A program made the translations under genes and the position numbers. DNA of 33,363 nt from Planctomycetota bacterium (lineage in GTDB: Bacteria > Planctomycetota > Planctomycetia > Planctomycetales > Planctomycetaceae): assembly GCA_003669615.1 (NCBI GenBank), contig QWOO01000046.1, positions 1-33,363 of the forward strand, read 5' to 3'. How positions within the stretch are numbered: position 1 is the stretch's first letter; every line of letters starts with the position of its first letter. This document shows, one piece after another, positions 8,388 to 16,750 of the stretch. The notes beneath the pieces are model-generated. The model made no database searches and was not told where the DNA came from. It was given only the letters and a program-made list of their open reading frames with translations.

Positions 8388-9272
8388 TTATTCAGCCAGC
8401 ACCATGGACGTTTTCTGACGCAGGGTTTGTGGAATCTGAGTTCCGAACTGCTTAACCATTAACTCCATGGTGAGGTCCAGATCGGACTTTGCAATGCGAC
8501 CTTTGGCCACGTCAAACATAACCGTTCCCTTGCCTTCTGACTTCTTCATCGTCAACGTGATCGGTGCGCCTTCTTTTGGCTTCACATCGATCTTTGGCTG
8601 CATTGTGATTTTGGCCAGACCGTTTTCGGTTCCTTCGTAGGTCAGGGTTGAAGAAACTGTCATGGTTCCAAATGGCAGTTCAACCTTCTGATTGCTTTCC
8701 CACGAGTCTCCTGCTTTGATGGCTTCGGCCGGCAATGTCACGGCCGACTGAGTCATCATCTGCTTGAGAGTGTCTTCATTCATCGCATTGCCGGCCGGGC
8801 CGGATTCCGTCAGTGCCTTCAACAGCGACGGTGGTACAGTCACCTGCTGGACTTTACCTGTCGGTTGCATCGTGACTCCGAATTCCTGTCCGACGATCTT
8901 CTTGAAAACTTCAGCCATTGATTTCACCAGTGGGGAATCCACGGCGTCTTTGCTGCTGGAGTCAAATTGAACCGCGCCGAACGGGCCTCCCTCCGACTTG
9001 AACTGCACGCGGTCGACGATCTGAGACATCTTTGTGTCACCATTGGACTCGATGGAAGCGATCTTCCACGCCATGTCCATCGTCTGGTTCATTGTCATCG
9101 CCTGCTTTTGACCGTTCAGGTCCATTTCCATTTGGGTGGACTGCTGGACGACGTATTTTAACGACTCACCCGCCGTGAATTTCCATGCCAGGCTGTCCTG
9201 AGCGATTCCGGCAGAGCAGCCAAGGAACATCGCGACGATCAAAGAAATGTTGGAAATGCAACGTGACACCAT
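8388..9272 (-). CDS. Secreted DUF6263-type protein of unknown function
   Basis: A 294-residue exported protein. Residues 1-25 form a signal peptide (hydrophobic core ISLIVAMFLG, likely cleavage after GIA). The mature part begins with LAWKFTAGESLKYVVQQ and is rich in Met, Gln, Thr and Lys beta-strand-like segments, with a later AGDSWESNQKVELPFGTM block. The pattern agrees with the DUF6263 group found in planctomycetes and bacteroidetes; function is unknown. A Cys at position 19 follows FLG, but the lipobox is poor, so release to the periplasm or surface is more likely than lipidation. A GGGAGAG ribosome-binding site lies about ten bases before the ATG, inside a short palindrome. It is an independent unit with its own terminator. 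Confidence 0.75.
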   Translation of the reverse strand: MVSRCISNISLIVAMFLGCSAGIAQDSLAWKFTAGESLKYVVQQSTQMEMDLNGQKQAMTMNQTMDMAWKIASIESNGDTKMSQIVDRVQFKSEGGPFGAVQFDSSSKDAVDSPLVKSMAEVFKKIVGQEFGVTMQPTGKVQQVTVPPSLLKALTESGPAGNAMNEDTLKQMMTQSAVTLPAEAIKAGDSWESNQKVELPFGTMTVSSTLTYEGTENGLAKITMQPKIDVKPKEGAPITLTMKKSEGKGTVMFDVAKGRIAKSDLDLTMELMVKQFGTQIPQTLRQKTSMVLAE

Positions 9273-9274
9273 CA

Positions 9275-9318
9275 GAGAGCTCTCCCGATGAACTGGCCGA
9301 CATTCAGAATGTCCGGCC
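9275..9318 (-). promoter_or_regulatory. Leader hairpin and palindrome over the ribosome-binding site
   Basis: GGCCGACATTC (9295-9305) pairs with GAATGTCCGGCC (9307-9318) with one bulged base. Immediately closer to the gene is the perfect ten-base palindrome GAGAGCTCTC (9275-9284), which overlaps the GGGAGAG ribosome-binding site. Both sit within 46 bases upstream of the secreted-protein start. They could be a translational control element or an operator; no known riboswitch class is recognised. Confidence 0.35.
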
Positions 9319-9415
9319 GATAGAGTAAGAACTGGGTTTCAACAGGCCCGTACCTCGCCCATGTCTGTTTGGGCGGATACGAAGCATATCAGAACGAACA
9401 ATTTTCCAAGAAGAG

Positions 9416-9487
9416 CGATTCCGTCCCGGGCGATTCCGATGGTTTTCGCCTGAAAAATCGAAAAAAGTATTCCGGACGACGATTCCG
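9416..9487. repeat. Short CGATTCCG repeats between genes
   Basis: The octamer CGATTCCG occurs at 9416-9423, 9431-9438 and 9480-9487, and a partial copy (ATTCCG) at about 9469-9474. On the minus strand these read CGGAAT(CG) four times in roughly 75 bases, upstream of the DUF6263-type gene and just after the mutarotase stop codon. They may be binding sites for a regulator; chance is not excluded. Confidence 0.4.
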
Positions 9488-9937
9488 TTAGCTGGCCTGA
9501 CGAACTCCGACGGTCAGAAGCAAGTTTGCCCATAATGCCTGGTCGCCCGTCTGAATCGTCAGCACGTGATCCCGGGACTCCACTGCGTCATAGAAATCCC
9601 AGCGAGAGATGGGAGTCAGCTCAATCGGCTGGCCGGCTGCCGAAAGGATCGAGCGGTACTCATTCCATACCGGAGGATCATGAGGCAGGCGGTATGGATC
9701 GTCGTCCGGCATTCCCATGGTGCTGACCGCCTCAACAGGAATGGCCGTCAGCAGGACTCGCAGCACCTGAGCGACGGTCACCATGCCGGGCGCAAGATTC
9801 AGGCTGATCAGTTCCGCTTTGGGGCCGATAGCGGAAGACGCAGGATAATTGCCATCGGCGATAAGGACTTTGGAACTGTGGCCGGCGCGAGCCAGGATTC
9901 GAGAGATTTCGGGATGGATGAGTTCAGAGCGAAGCAT
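9488..9937 (-). CDS. FucU/RbsD-family sugar mutarotase
   Basis: The 149-residue product matches the FucU/RbsD family, which interconverts anomers of free sugars (fucose, ribose). Markers are IHPEISRILARAGHSSKVLIADGNYPA, here split as His20 and Asp28 in the active site, and the C-terminal block QTGDQALWANLLLTVGV, which follows the FucU pattern (TGE..YANIILKKGV) better than RbsD. A likely preference for L-fucose or a related sugar is therefore an inference. It is cytoplasmic and probably decameric or smaller by family. It lies 121 bases downstream of the DHPS-like gene on the same strand; no sugar kinase, isomerase or transporter is adjacent. Confidence 0.88.
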   Translation of the reverse strand: MLRSELIHPEISRILARAGHSSKVLIADGNYPASSAIGPKAELISLNLAPGMVTVAQVLRVLLTAIPVEAVSTMGMPDDDPYRLPHDPPVWNEYRSILSAAGQPIELTPISRWDFYDAVESRDHVLTIQTGDQALWANLLLTVGVRQAS

Positions 9938-10058
9938 GGAGCCTTTTTCTTTCAGGAAGCAGGAATGTTTTTGGGCAAATACGACTGCGAGGCCCGGATC
10001 TTATCCCCTGTGAAGTTTGCTGCCAGCGAATCAAATTCATCTGCAGACACAGTCGTCA

Positions 10059-11480
10059 TCAGGATTTTTCGTCCTGATGCCGTGCGGCCGAAGAAGAAGC
10101 CTTGAGTTCCCCCAGCAGTCCCCAGGTCATCGTTTCATCCTGGATATATTGTTTCCCGAGATGCAACGCTATTTCTGCGCGGGCCATTTCATATCCCAGA
10201 TAAAACGCATGGTTACTGTCGATGGCGTTTCCGGCTTCGACCTGTCGAGCAGCAGCGGCCGCGAAAATCCGGAACGGATCAGCACCATGCCCGTAGCCTT
10301 TGCTGTTCATCAAATGCAACTCGCCGGACTCTGCGAATATCCGAAAGTTCTCATCGGACAACGCAGCAGACAGCTTTTGCAGCGCGGACTGCGAGGTCGG
10401 TTTGAGACGCGAATCGCGCAACATGACAAGCGATGAACTCAGGTGCTTGGGAATTGTTCTGGCGGCGACCGCGTGGTGAACCATCCGTCGAGCCGCATCG
10501 AATTCCGCCACGGCAGATCGGCACCAATTGATCACCTGAGTTGTCAGAATACTTTGAATTCCCAGGTCTTCGCAAATGGCAGCAAGCAGCATGTTGACGC
10601 CGGCGGAATCCACTTCTGTGAGTTCCGTAATGTTGCCAACACCCATCATCATGGCGACTTCCGGATGTTTCTGCCGCACACGAATGTAGCGGTCCAGAGA
10701 AGACGTGAAGCCCATGCCGATGGGTTCGATAATGGGATCAGCACGGAACCGTACTTTCGCGGCCGACAGGCGTTCGATCAGGCGATCGAGCGAATCCATG
10801 TCATCCGGAGTATCCGGGATAGCGACCACTTCTGTCTCGAGCTGAGTCACCCAGTCAAAATTGCCATGGTTACAGCTGAGGATAAGTTCTGCGCCTGCCC
10901 GGACTGCCTGTTCCACTTCATGGCGATCGAAGCTGTCGATCGAGACTCGAATTCCTTCACTTCGCAGCGCTGTCACGATATCAAAAACACGCGGGCTGCT
11001 TTCACCCGGTGAACCGCCTACATCGATCATGTTCGCGCCGGACGCGATCAAGACGCGGGCTTCACGGAGGATGTCCGAGAGCGGTAATTGCGTGGCGTGG
11101 TTAATTTCTGCAATGATTTCCGTCGAATATCGACTTAGATCCACCGTGCGGCGTTTGCCGAGTCCGAAATGTTCAGGCAGGTCTCGCAGATCCCGAGGCC
11201 CGCGTTCAAACGGTTTCCCAAAATGCAGTTCAAGAGCTGCGAGGTCGCCCTGGCACCAGCCTGGCAGAATCACGCGGTCAATGTGATCCGGTACCTCCAG
11301 TCGTCGAAGCAGAAGGCTGGAATGCAACAGCGCGGCCACCTGGATTCCGGGCACCGCGATCTCATAACGGAAGCCGAGCCGAGCGGCGATTTTTTCGACT
11401 TCTTCACGCAGGCTTGCCTCTGCGAGTCGCCCGGTGACGAACAGCAGTGACGCCGGAGATTGTTGCTGCGGAAGAGACAT
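10059..11480 (-). CDS. Dihydropteroate synthase-like protein (DUF6513 plus DHPS-like barrel)
   Basis: A 473-residue two-part protein. Residues 1 to about 130 form an N-terminal domain (LLFVTGRLAEASLREEVEKI, then ILPGWCQGDL) resembling DUF6513. Residues from about 130 to 370 form a DHPS-like TIM barrel with NMIDVGGSPGES, VSIDSF and LSCNHGN, and a further C-terminal part with MNSKGYGHGADPF. This is the architecture of the dihydropteroate synthase-related family (TIGR00284) found in methanogens, methylotrophs and planctomycetes next to tetrahydromethanopterin-linked C1 genes. A role in H4MPT cofactor synthesis is accepted only by association, and it is not the standard FolP. No other C1 gene is visible in this window. 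Upstream by 135 bases is the unusual SDR. Confidence 0.88.
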   Translation of the reverse strand: MSLPQQQSPASLLFVTGRLAEASLREEVEKIAARLGFRYEIAVPGIQVAALLHSSLLLRRLEVPDHIDRVILPGWCQGDLAALELHFGKPFERGPRDLRDLPEHFGLGKRRTVDLSRYSTEIIAEINHATQLPLSDILREARVLIASGANMIDVGGSPGESSPRVFDIVTALRSEGIRVSIDSFDRHEVEQAVRAGAELILSCNHGNFDWVTQLETEVVAIPDTPDDMDSLDRLIERLSAAKVRFRADPIIEPIGMGFTSSLDRYIRVRQKHPEVAMMMGVGNITELTEVDSAGVNMLLAAICEDLGIQSILTTQVINWCRSAVAEFDAARRMVHHAVAARTIPKHLSSSLVMLRDSRLKPTSQSALQKLSAALSDENFRIFAESGELHLMNSKGYGHGADPFRIFAAAAARQVEAGNAIDSNHAFYLGYEMARAEIALHLGKQYIQDETMTWGLLGELKASSSAARHQDEKS

Positions 11481-11615
11481 AAAGTTTCAGAGGCGGTTCA
11501 AAGGCGAGCACCGTCGGTTCGATGATAGGTGTTGATATGAGCGAACGATTCGTGTTACGTTAAGTCTTCGTTTTTCTGCCATGCGTACGTTTTGAGTTAA
11601 AGGGAAATTCTCTTT

Positions 11616-12374
11616 CTAGCGTACGGCACCGCCATTCACGTTGATGATCTGGCCGGTAATAAAAGCGGCTTCTTCGCTCAGCAGAAATCTGGCCATGTTG
11701 GCAATATCCTCAGGCTCTCCCCAACGTTTCAGGGGAGTCTCTGACATCACTCGCTGCTGCCAATACTCGCTGGCTGTTTCGCCCCACGCAGTTCGGATCC
11801 AGCCTGGCGCAATACAATTGACTCGAACATGAGGCGCCAGGCTGACGGCCAGCGAACGACTGAATCCCATGATCGAATTTTTGGCCGCTGCGAAAAGTTC
11901 GCCGCTGTCGCCTTCCATGCCGCGATCCGATTGATCCCAGCCGATGTTGATGATCGCTCCTTGCTGCTGGCTTTGGAACCGACGGCCAAAAGCGCGAGAC
12001 AATTCAATCGTGCCCAGCACATCGACCTGAAGGAGTCGATCCAGTTTGACGGAGAATTCGGCGCCCTTGAATTCTGTAGTGAGTAAATCTGCACCTGCGT
12101 TGTTGATGAGGGCATGCACAGGGCCGATTTTGAAGGCCTCAGAAAGCAGACGTTCGCGGTCGTTGCTGTCAGCCACGTTTGCCTGAATAACATTCGAGGA
12201 GACTCCCAGACTCACCAGTTCTGCAGCGACCTCATGAGCTTGCTCAATTGACTTCTGGCAATTCAGGATGATGTCTGCGCCGGCCTTCGCGCATTCAATC
12301 GCAATCGCGCGACCGATGCCGGACGAAGAGCCAGTGATGACGACTCTTTTACCTGTCAGTGATGCAAAGGGCAT
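11616..12374 (-). CDS. SDR-family protein with replaced catalytic residues
   Basis: A 252-residue short-chain dehydrogenase/reductase-fold protein. The NAD(P)-binding loop TGSSSGIG (14-21), NNAG (91-94) and a C-terminal GQIINVNGG are normal. The active site is not: the usual Asn of helix 4 is Asp118 (QVDVLG), the catalytic Ser region reads INIGWDQ (143-148) instead of INISS, and the Tyr of YxxxK is Phe161 in ELFAAAK, leaving only Lys165. FabG, PTR1 and similar enzymes need this Tyr, so the protein may use another mechanism or act as a binding or scaffold protein. Start ATG 12374 is preferred; an in-frame GTG lies two codons upstream. It probably shares a transcript with the DHPS-like gene, which hints at, but does not show, a pterin role. 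Confidence 0.85.
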   Translation of the reverse strand: MPFASLTGKRVVITGSSSGIGRAIAIECAKAGADIILNCQKSIEQAHEVAAELVSLGVSSNVIQANVADSNDRERLLSEAFKIGPVHALINNAGADLLTTEFKGAEFSVKLDRLLQVDVLGTIELSRAFGRRFQSQQQGAIINIGWDQSDRGMEGDSGELFAAAKNSIMGFSRSLAVSLAPHVRVNCIAPGWIRTAWGETASEYWQQRVMSETPLKRWGEPEDIANMARFLLSEEAAFITGQIINVNGGAVR

Positions 12375-12705
12375 GGGCACGGGAATTCAGAAGGAAATGA
12401 AAGAGAGTTTTAGAATGGCAGAATAACGGTTTTCCTGCCGCAACGCGATGATATCTCGATACGCAACAGCGGCCTGAATGGCATGATTCACCACCGGGCG
12501 ATCAGAAGAATACGGAAAAACATTGGGGAATTAGCCAGTTCGTTTCTCAACGGTCACTAGTACCGAACACCTGAACACGTGCTCAAGTCTCTATTGAGGC
12601 AACGTTCGCAGCGAGAATAAACTACGAGGGCCACTTTCCTGATCTCGGGTCAGCAGCGTCGTGCTGTCCTGTGTCCTGTTGAACAACTTACGTGCGTCCC
12701 ATCCG
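12375..12705. other. Divergent intergenic region, no gene seen
   Basis: About 330 bases between the minus-strand SDR gene and the plus-strand SGNH-like gene. It should contain both promoters. I found no convincing -35/-10 pair, no strong hairpin and no open frame with coding character. A CACGTG hexamer lies near 12577 but has no supporting context. Confidence 0.4.
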
Positions 12706-13872
12706 ATGCCTCTTCAACCCCTCACTGCCGTAAAACATGCGACCACAGCACTGGTGCTGTTGCTTGTTGCATTGGCAGGCGTTGAAATCTGGCTGCGGAC
12801 GCGCCCCATGCCTTCTGTGCAAATAATCGCCTCAACCGCAAGTGTGATTGATCAGCCGCTGTTAATGCCATCTGCCGTTTGTCATCACGAACTTCGTCGA
12901 TTGCAAAAGACAACTGTTAGTCCGGGGCAGGGGGTCGAGCCGGTCCGTTTTCGAGTCAATTCGCTGGGCTGTCGGGGGCCGGATGTGGCGACGCCTGCAG
13001 CCCCGGGTTTGTATCGTATCCTGATTCTTGGCGACGATTCTGTTTGTGGTAGTGGAGTGGCTGAAGAAGAAACCATCGCCGCTCGGTTGAAGCAGTTTCT
13101 CTCAAAGTCCACGACCGCTGAAATTGAAGTGATCAATGGAGGAGTTCCCGGATATTGTCCATTGCTTTCTTCATTGAAGTTTGAGCACGATCTGGCCCGC
13201 TTGAAGCCTGACCTCGTCATTCTGCATGTGGACATGACAGATATCGGCGACGACAGCCGATATCGCAGTCTCGTTCTGCACGACGGGGATCACGCGATTT
13301 GTTCCCATGCGTCGTTTCGGCTACAGGCGAAGTCGGCAAGCATGCTGATGCAGCTCACGAAACAGTCGGCGACCGCCTGCTGGTTCGTAGCTCAGACACG
13401 ACGGCATGCTCCGGAATTGTTGTCCGTTGCGACGACTGCTGAACAATCTTCTTCTGGCCTGACATGGATCACGGACCATCCGCCCGATTTGCGTCTGCAG
13501 ATTCGGCATGCCCTGGATCCCATTAAGAACCTTCAAGCTTCCGTGGCGAACGCCGGTGGTCAATTATTGGTCACAACCTCGCCAGTGCTTTGGCAGGTCG
13601 TTTCTGCGGACGAAGCACCTGATTTGAGTCGACAATACGGGGTCAGCGGAGCCACTCCGTATGCCAGCCTGTTTCCATTTGAGGTTCTGGCCAGTTTTTG
13701 TCGAGCCGGTAGTATTCATTTTTGCGATACCTCAGTAGCGTTTCGCAATGAAAATGCAGCAAAACTCTTTTCAAAGGATACCGTCGTGCTGTCTCGAATA
13801 GGCATGGCGTTGTATGCTCGTGAGATTGCTCGCTGCCTTCTGGCAGATCCACCATCGCAGTGGTCTCGGTAA
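12706..13872 (+). CDS. Membrane-anchored SGNH/GDSL-like protein with degraded active site
   Basis: A 388-residue protein with an N-terminal signal anchor (hydrophobic residues about 13-30) followed by an extracytoplasmic SGNH-hydrolase-like domain. The fold is recognisable from FRVNSLGCRGPD (82-93), ILILGDDSVCGSGVAEEET (105-123), INGGVPGYCP (143-152) and PDLVILHVDMTDIGDD (168-183). The key residues differ: GDS reads GDD-S with Asp111 at the nucleophile position, the Asn of block III is Thr178, and the C-terminal DxxH reads DTVV. It is therefore possibly a non-catalytic member. Members of this group are common in planctomycetes and often take part in polysaccharide acyl modification, but that role is unsupported here. 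ATG 12706 is chosen over an in-frame GTG at 12661. It precedes gdhA by 199 bases. Confidence 0.78.
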   Translation: MPLQPLTAVKHATTALVLLLVALAGVEIWLRTRPMPSVQIIASTASVIDQPLLMPSAVCHHELRRLQKTTVSPGQGVEPVRFRVNSLGCRGPDVATPAAPGLYRILILGDDSVCGSGVAEEETIAARLKQFLSKSTTAEIEVINGGVPGYCPLLSSLKFEHDLARLKPDLVILHVDMTDIGDDSRYRSLVLHDGDHAICSHASFRLQAKSASMLMQLTKQSATACWFVAQTRRHAPELLSVATTAEQSSSGLTWITDHPPDLRLQIRHALDPIKNLQASVANAGGQLLVTTSPVLWQVVSADEAPDLSRQYGVSGATPYASLFPFEVLASFCRAGSIHFCDTSVAFRNENAAKLFSKDTVVLSRIGMALYAREIARCLLADPPSQWSR

Positions 13873-13934
13873 TGTTTTCAGCAGAGATTAAAGATTCCCC
13901 ACAAGACGCTGCAGATGTTCCTGCTCCGCGATTC

Positions 13935-13948
13935 AGGAGAGAGGAATG
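13935..13948 (+). promoter_or_regulatory. Strong Shine-Dalgarno and ATG in frame upstream of gdhA
   Basis: AGGAGAGAGGA (13935-13945) directly precedes an ATG at 13946 that is in frame with gdhA, 42 codons before the family start at 14072. It is the best ribosome-binding site in this part of the window. It either starts an N-terminally extended enzyme or is coincidental; the extension is rich in Arg, Trp, His and Leu and unlike the rest of the gene. Confidence 0.4.
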
Positions 13949-14071
13949 TTCGACCGTTCCCGTCGATCGCTCCTGTTGCTTCATTGGAATCCGTGGATCA
14001 ACAACGTATATCGTCCCGTCAGGCATGCCCGATACGGCCTGCGATTTTGTTCCATTGACAGGTCTGGTGTT

Positions 14072-15304
14072 ATGAAGACTGCGTTTGAAGCTGCCCAACA
14101 ATATTTCGAAGAAGCTGCTGCAGTGATGAATCTTTCATCCAGCATGCGGAATCTGCTGCTGACTCCCGAGCGTGAAGTCAAAGTTCAGGTTCCGATCAAA
14201 CGAGATAACGGAGAAGTGGCAACGTTCATCGGATTTCGTATGCAGCACAACAGCAAACGGGGCCCGATGAAAGGCGGCCTGCGTTACCATCATGAGGTCA
14301 ACGCTGACGAAGTTCTTGCGCTGGCGTCGCTGATGACGTGGAAGACGGCCGTGGTTGATATTCCTTATGGGGGCGCGAAGGGCGGAATCAGCGTCAATCC
14401 GAAGGATCTTTCAATCGATGAACTCGAACGACTCACTCGTCGTTTTGTGGACGAGATCCATGATATCTTTGGCCCGGACAAGGATATTCCGGCGCCGGAC
14501 ATGGGCACGAATTCTCAGACCATGGCCTGGATTATGAATCAGTACGAAAAGTTTCATGGGTTCAGTCCTGGTTGTGTGACCGGCAAGCCCGTGGAACTGT
14601 ATGGGGCGGAAGGACGTGAAGAAGCGACCGGGCGAGGCGTTGGCACTCTGACGCTTGCTCTTTTGCGGAAGTACGGCCGGTCGATTGAAACGTCAACCGT
14701 TGCGATTCAGGGCTTCGGAAACGTGGGCACCTATACCGCTTCGTATTTGCACAAAGCGGGCGGTCGCATTGTGGCTGTCTCAGACGTCAGCGGCGCTGTG
14801 TTCAATCGTGAAGGGATTGATATTCCTGCGGCTCTGCAATGGGTGGCCGACAAAAATAGTCTGGCCGGGTTTCCCGGAGGTGACTCCATCACCAACGAAG
14901 CATTGCTGGCTCTTGATGTGGATGTTCTGATTCCCGCGGCTCTGGGAGGCGTTCTGACGGAAGACAATGCCGGGGACGTGCGGGCGAAATTCATCATCGA
15001 AGCGGCGAATGGTCCGACAACTCCCGAGGCGGATGCGATCTTTCATCAAAAAGATATCGTGGTGCTGCCCGACATTCTCGCCAACGCGGGCGGCGTGACC
15101 GTCAGCTATTTTGAATGGGTTCAGAATCAGCAGTATTTCCGCTGGGATTTAAGTCGCGTGCGTGAAGAACTTGAACGCACGATGACTCGCAGCTTTGATA
15201 AAGTGTGGTCGACTGCACAGGAAAAGAAGGTGTCGCTCCGAGTCGGCGCGTATCTTGTGGGTATTGGCCGCGTTGCTCGGGCGACAACCCTGGGCGGAAT
15301 TTGA
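14072..15304 (+). CDS. gdhA: Glutamate dehydrogenase
   Basis: A 410-residue hexameric-type Glu/Leu/Phe/Val dehydrogenase that interconverts glutamate with 2-oxoglutarate and ammonia. Visible residues: PMKGGLRYH (substrate Lys67), [18 protein letters not shown] with catalytic Lys103, PAPDMGT with Asp143, and the Rossmann loop GFGNVG (214-219). Length matches the ~410-420-residue bacterial/archaeal class rather than the 450-residue NADP class. Coenzyme preference cannot be fixed by eye. Start 14072 fits the family; an upstream in-frame ATG at 13946 has a stronger ribosome-binding site and would add 42 residues. It is followed after 53 bases by proA, so the pair probably forms an operon linking ammonia assimilation or glutamate turnover to proline synthesis. 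Confidence 0.94.
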   Translation: MKTAFEAAQQYFEEAAAVMNLSSSMRNLLLTPEREVKVQVPIKRDNGEVATFIGFRMQHNSKRGPMKGGLRYHHEVNADEVLALASLMTWKTAVVDIPYGGAKGGISVNPKDLSIDELERLTRRFVDEIHDIFGPDKDIPAPDMGTNSQTMAWIMNQYEKFHGFSPGCVTGKPVELYGAEGREEATGRGVGTLTLALLRKYGRSIETSTVAIQGFGNVGTYTASYLHKAGGRIVAVSDVSGAVFNREGIDIPAALQWVADKNSLAGFPGGDSITNEALLALDVDVLIPAALGGVLTEDNAGDVRAKFIIEAANGPTTPEADAIFHQKDIVVLPDILANAGGVTVSYFEWVQNQQYFRWDLSRVREELERTMTRSFDKVWSTAQEKKVSLRVGAYLVGIGRVARATTLGGI

Positions 15305-15357
15305 CTGGATCCGGATCGCGTTGCTATCTTCTTGCTCCCACGCTCACCTGAAGTTTT

Positions 15358-16617
15358 ATGTCTATGTCTCTTGAGTATTCACAGTCGCTTGCTCGCAACT
15401 CGCGTGCCGCCTCTTCGGAACTTGCACCCATCGCCTCAGGTCGCAAAAACGCGTGGCTTCAGCGAGTTGCCAGTCTGCTGCGCACAAACAGTTCACTGAT
15501 CGTGACGGCGAACGAGAAGGATATGGACGCCGCCGCCGCAGCGGGCCTGAGTTCCGCGATGCTGGATCGTCTGAAGCTGACTTCGGATCGGATCGAAACC
15601 CTGGCGAAGGCTGTCCAACACATCATCTCCCTGCCAGATCCTGTCGGTGAAGTGATTGAAGGGCAGCGTCGGCCGAACGGGTTATTTGTCAGTCGCGTTC
15701 GAGTTCCTCTGGGTGTTGTTTTTTTTATCTACGAATCGCGTCCGAATGTCACGATTGACGCTGCCGCGCTGTGTGTCAAAAGCGGCAACGCGGTCATCCT
15801 GCGAGGTGGCAGCGAAGCGATTCACAGCAACCGGGCGTTGCAGCAGGTTATTCAGGAAGCGTTAGAGTCCGAGGGACTGCCAAAGAATGCTGTGCAGCTT
15901 GTGGATTCCATCGACCGAAGCATCGTGGGCGAGCTGCTTTCCATGGGCAGCCTGATCGATGTCACCATCCCACGCGGGGGACGGTCGCTGATTGAACGAG
16001 TCACTCGCGAAGCGACGATGCCCGTGATCAAGCACTTCGACGGGATCTGCCACGTCTATGTGGATGCGGCTTCCGACGAGAAGATGGCTGTCGACATCAC
16101 CGTCAACAGCAAGTGCCATCGACCTGGCGTGTGCAATGCTGCGGAGACGCTGTTGATTCATCGTGCGGCAGTTCCGCATCTGTTGCCGCGACTGGCTGCC
16201 GAGCTGCAGTCACACGGAGTGGAACTGCGCTGCTGTCCGGCCAGTCTCGCCATGATCTCGGGCGGGAAGCCGGTGACGGATGAAGATTATGGAACGGAGC
16301 ATATGGATCTGATCATGTCGGTGCGGATCGTGGATAACATCGAACAGGCGATTGAGCATATTCGCCGTTTTGGTTCCTCACACACAGATGCAATCGTTAC
16401 CGACTGCGTGTCGGCTGCGATGAAGTTCGAAGCCGAAGTGGATTCTGCAGCCGTGATGATTAATGCGAGCACTCGCTTCAACGACGGTGGAGAATTGGGC
16501 ATGGGTGCCGAGATCGGGATCAGTACTGATCGCTTTCATGCCCGCGGTCCCTGTGGAATGCGAGAGCTGACAAGCTACAAGTTCGTCGTTCGCGGAGTCG
16601 GCCAGATTCGCAGTTGA
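15358..16617 (+). CDS. proA: Gamma-glutamyl phosphate reductase
   Basis: A 419-residue ProA, which reduces gamma-glutamyl phosphate to glutamate-5-semialdehyde with NADPH in proline synthesis. The ALDH-like fold shows VPLGVVFFIYESRPNVT (117-133), SGNAVILRGGSEA (142-154), IPRGG (204-208) and the catalytic Cys259 in RPGVCNAAETLLIH, then SSHTDAIVT. Length is typical. Two in-frame ATGs (15358 and 15364) are equivalent; the first is used. It lies 53 bases after gdhA and ends before a strong hairpin terminator. The partner kinase gene proB is not adjacent. Confidence 0.96.
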   Translation: MSMSLEYSQSLARNSRAASSELAPIASGRKNAWLQRVASLLRTNSSLIVTANEKDMDAAAAAGLSSAMLDRLKLTSDRIETLAKAVQHIISLPDPVGEVIEGQRRPNGLFVSRVRVPLGVVFFIYESRPNVTIDAAALCVKSGNAVILRGGSEAIHSNRALQQVIQEALESEGLPKNAVQLVDSIDRSIVGELLSMGSLIDVTIPRGGRSLIERVTREATMPVIKHFDGICHVYVDAASDEKMAVDITVNSKCHRPGVCNAAETLLIHRAAVPHLLPRLAAELQSHGVELRCCPASLAMISGGKPVTDEDYGTEHMDLIMSVRIVDNIEQAIEHIRRFGSSHTDAIVTDCVSAAMKFEAEVDSAAVMINASTRFNDGGELGMGAEIGISTDRFHARGPCGMRELTSYKFVVRGVGQIRS

Positions 16618-16663
16618 TTGTGCAAATGTTTCGCGACTTTGCTACGCGAAGCAGTGCCAAAAG

Positions 16664-16710
16664 AAAGAGCCCGAGGTTGCAAACAATTCGTTGCGAACTT
16701 CGGGCTCTTT
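16664..16710. terminator. Strong bidirectional hairpin terminator
   Basis: AAAGAGCCCGAGGTT (16664-16678) pairs with the segment ending CGGGCTCTTT (16695-16710), giving a long GC-centred stem flanked by A-run and T-run. It lies between the proA stop (16617) and the convergent DUF1080 stop (16751) and can end transcription from both sides. A second small hairpin, TTCGCG/CGCGAA, lies at 16630-16650. Confidence 0.85.
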
Positions 16711-16750
16711 ACGTTTGGTGTTCAGTCAGTCGGACTGCTGAAGACGGTGG

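Noticed and set aside
9339-9533. Minus-strand open frame overlapping the mutarotase stop
   Set aside because: Overlaps the end of the mutarotase gene in another frame and contains the CGATTCCG repeats; no family match.
12661-12705. GTG start 15 codons upstream of the SGNH-like gene
   Set aside because: ATG 12706 gives a clean signal anchor; GTG has no ribosome-binding site.
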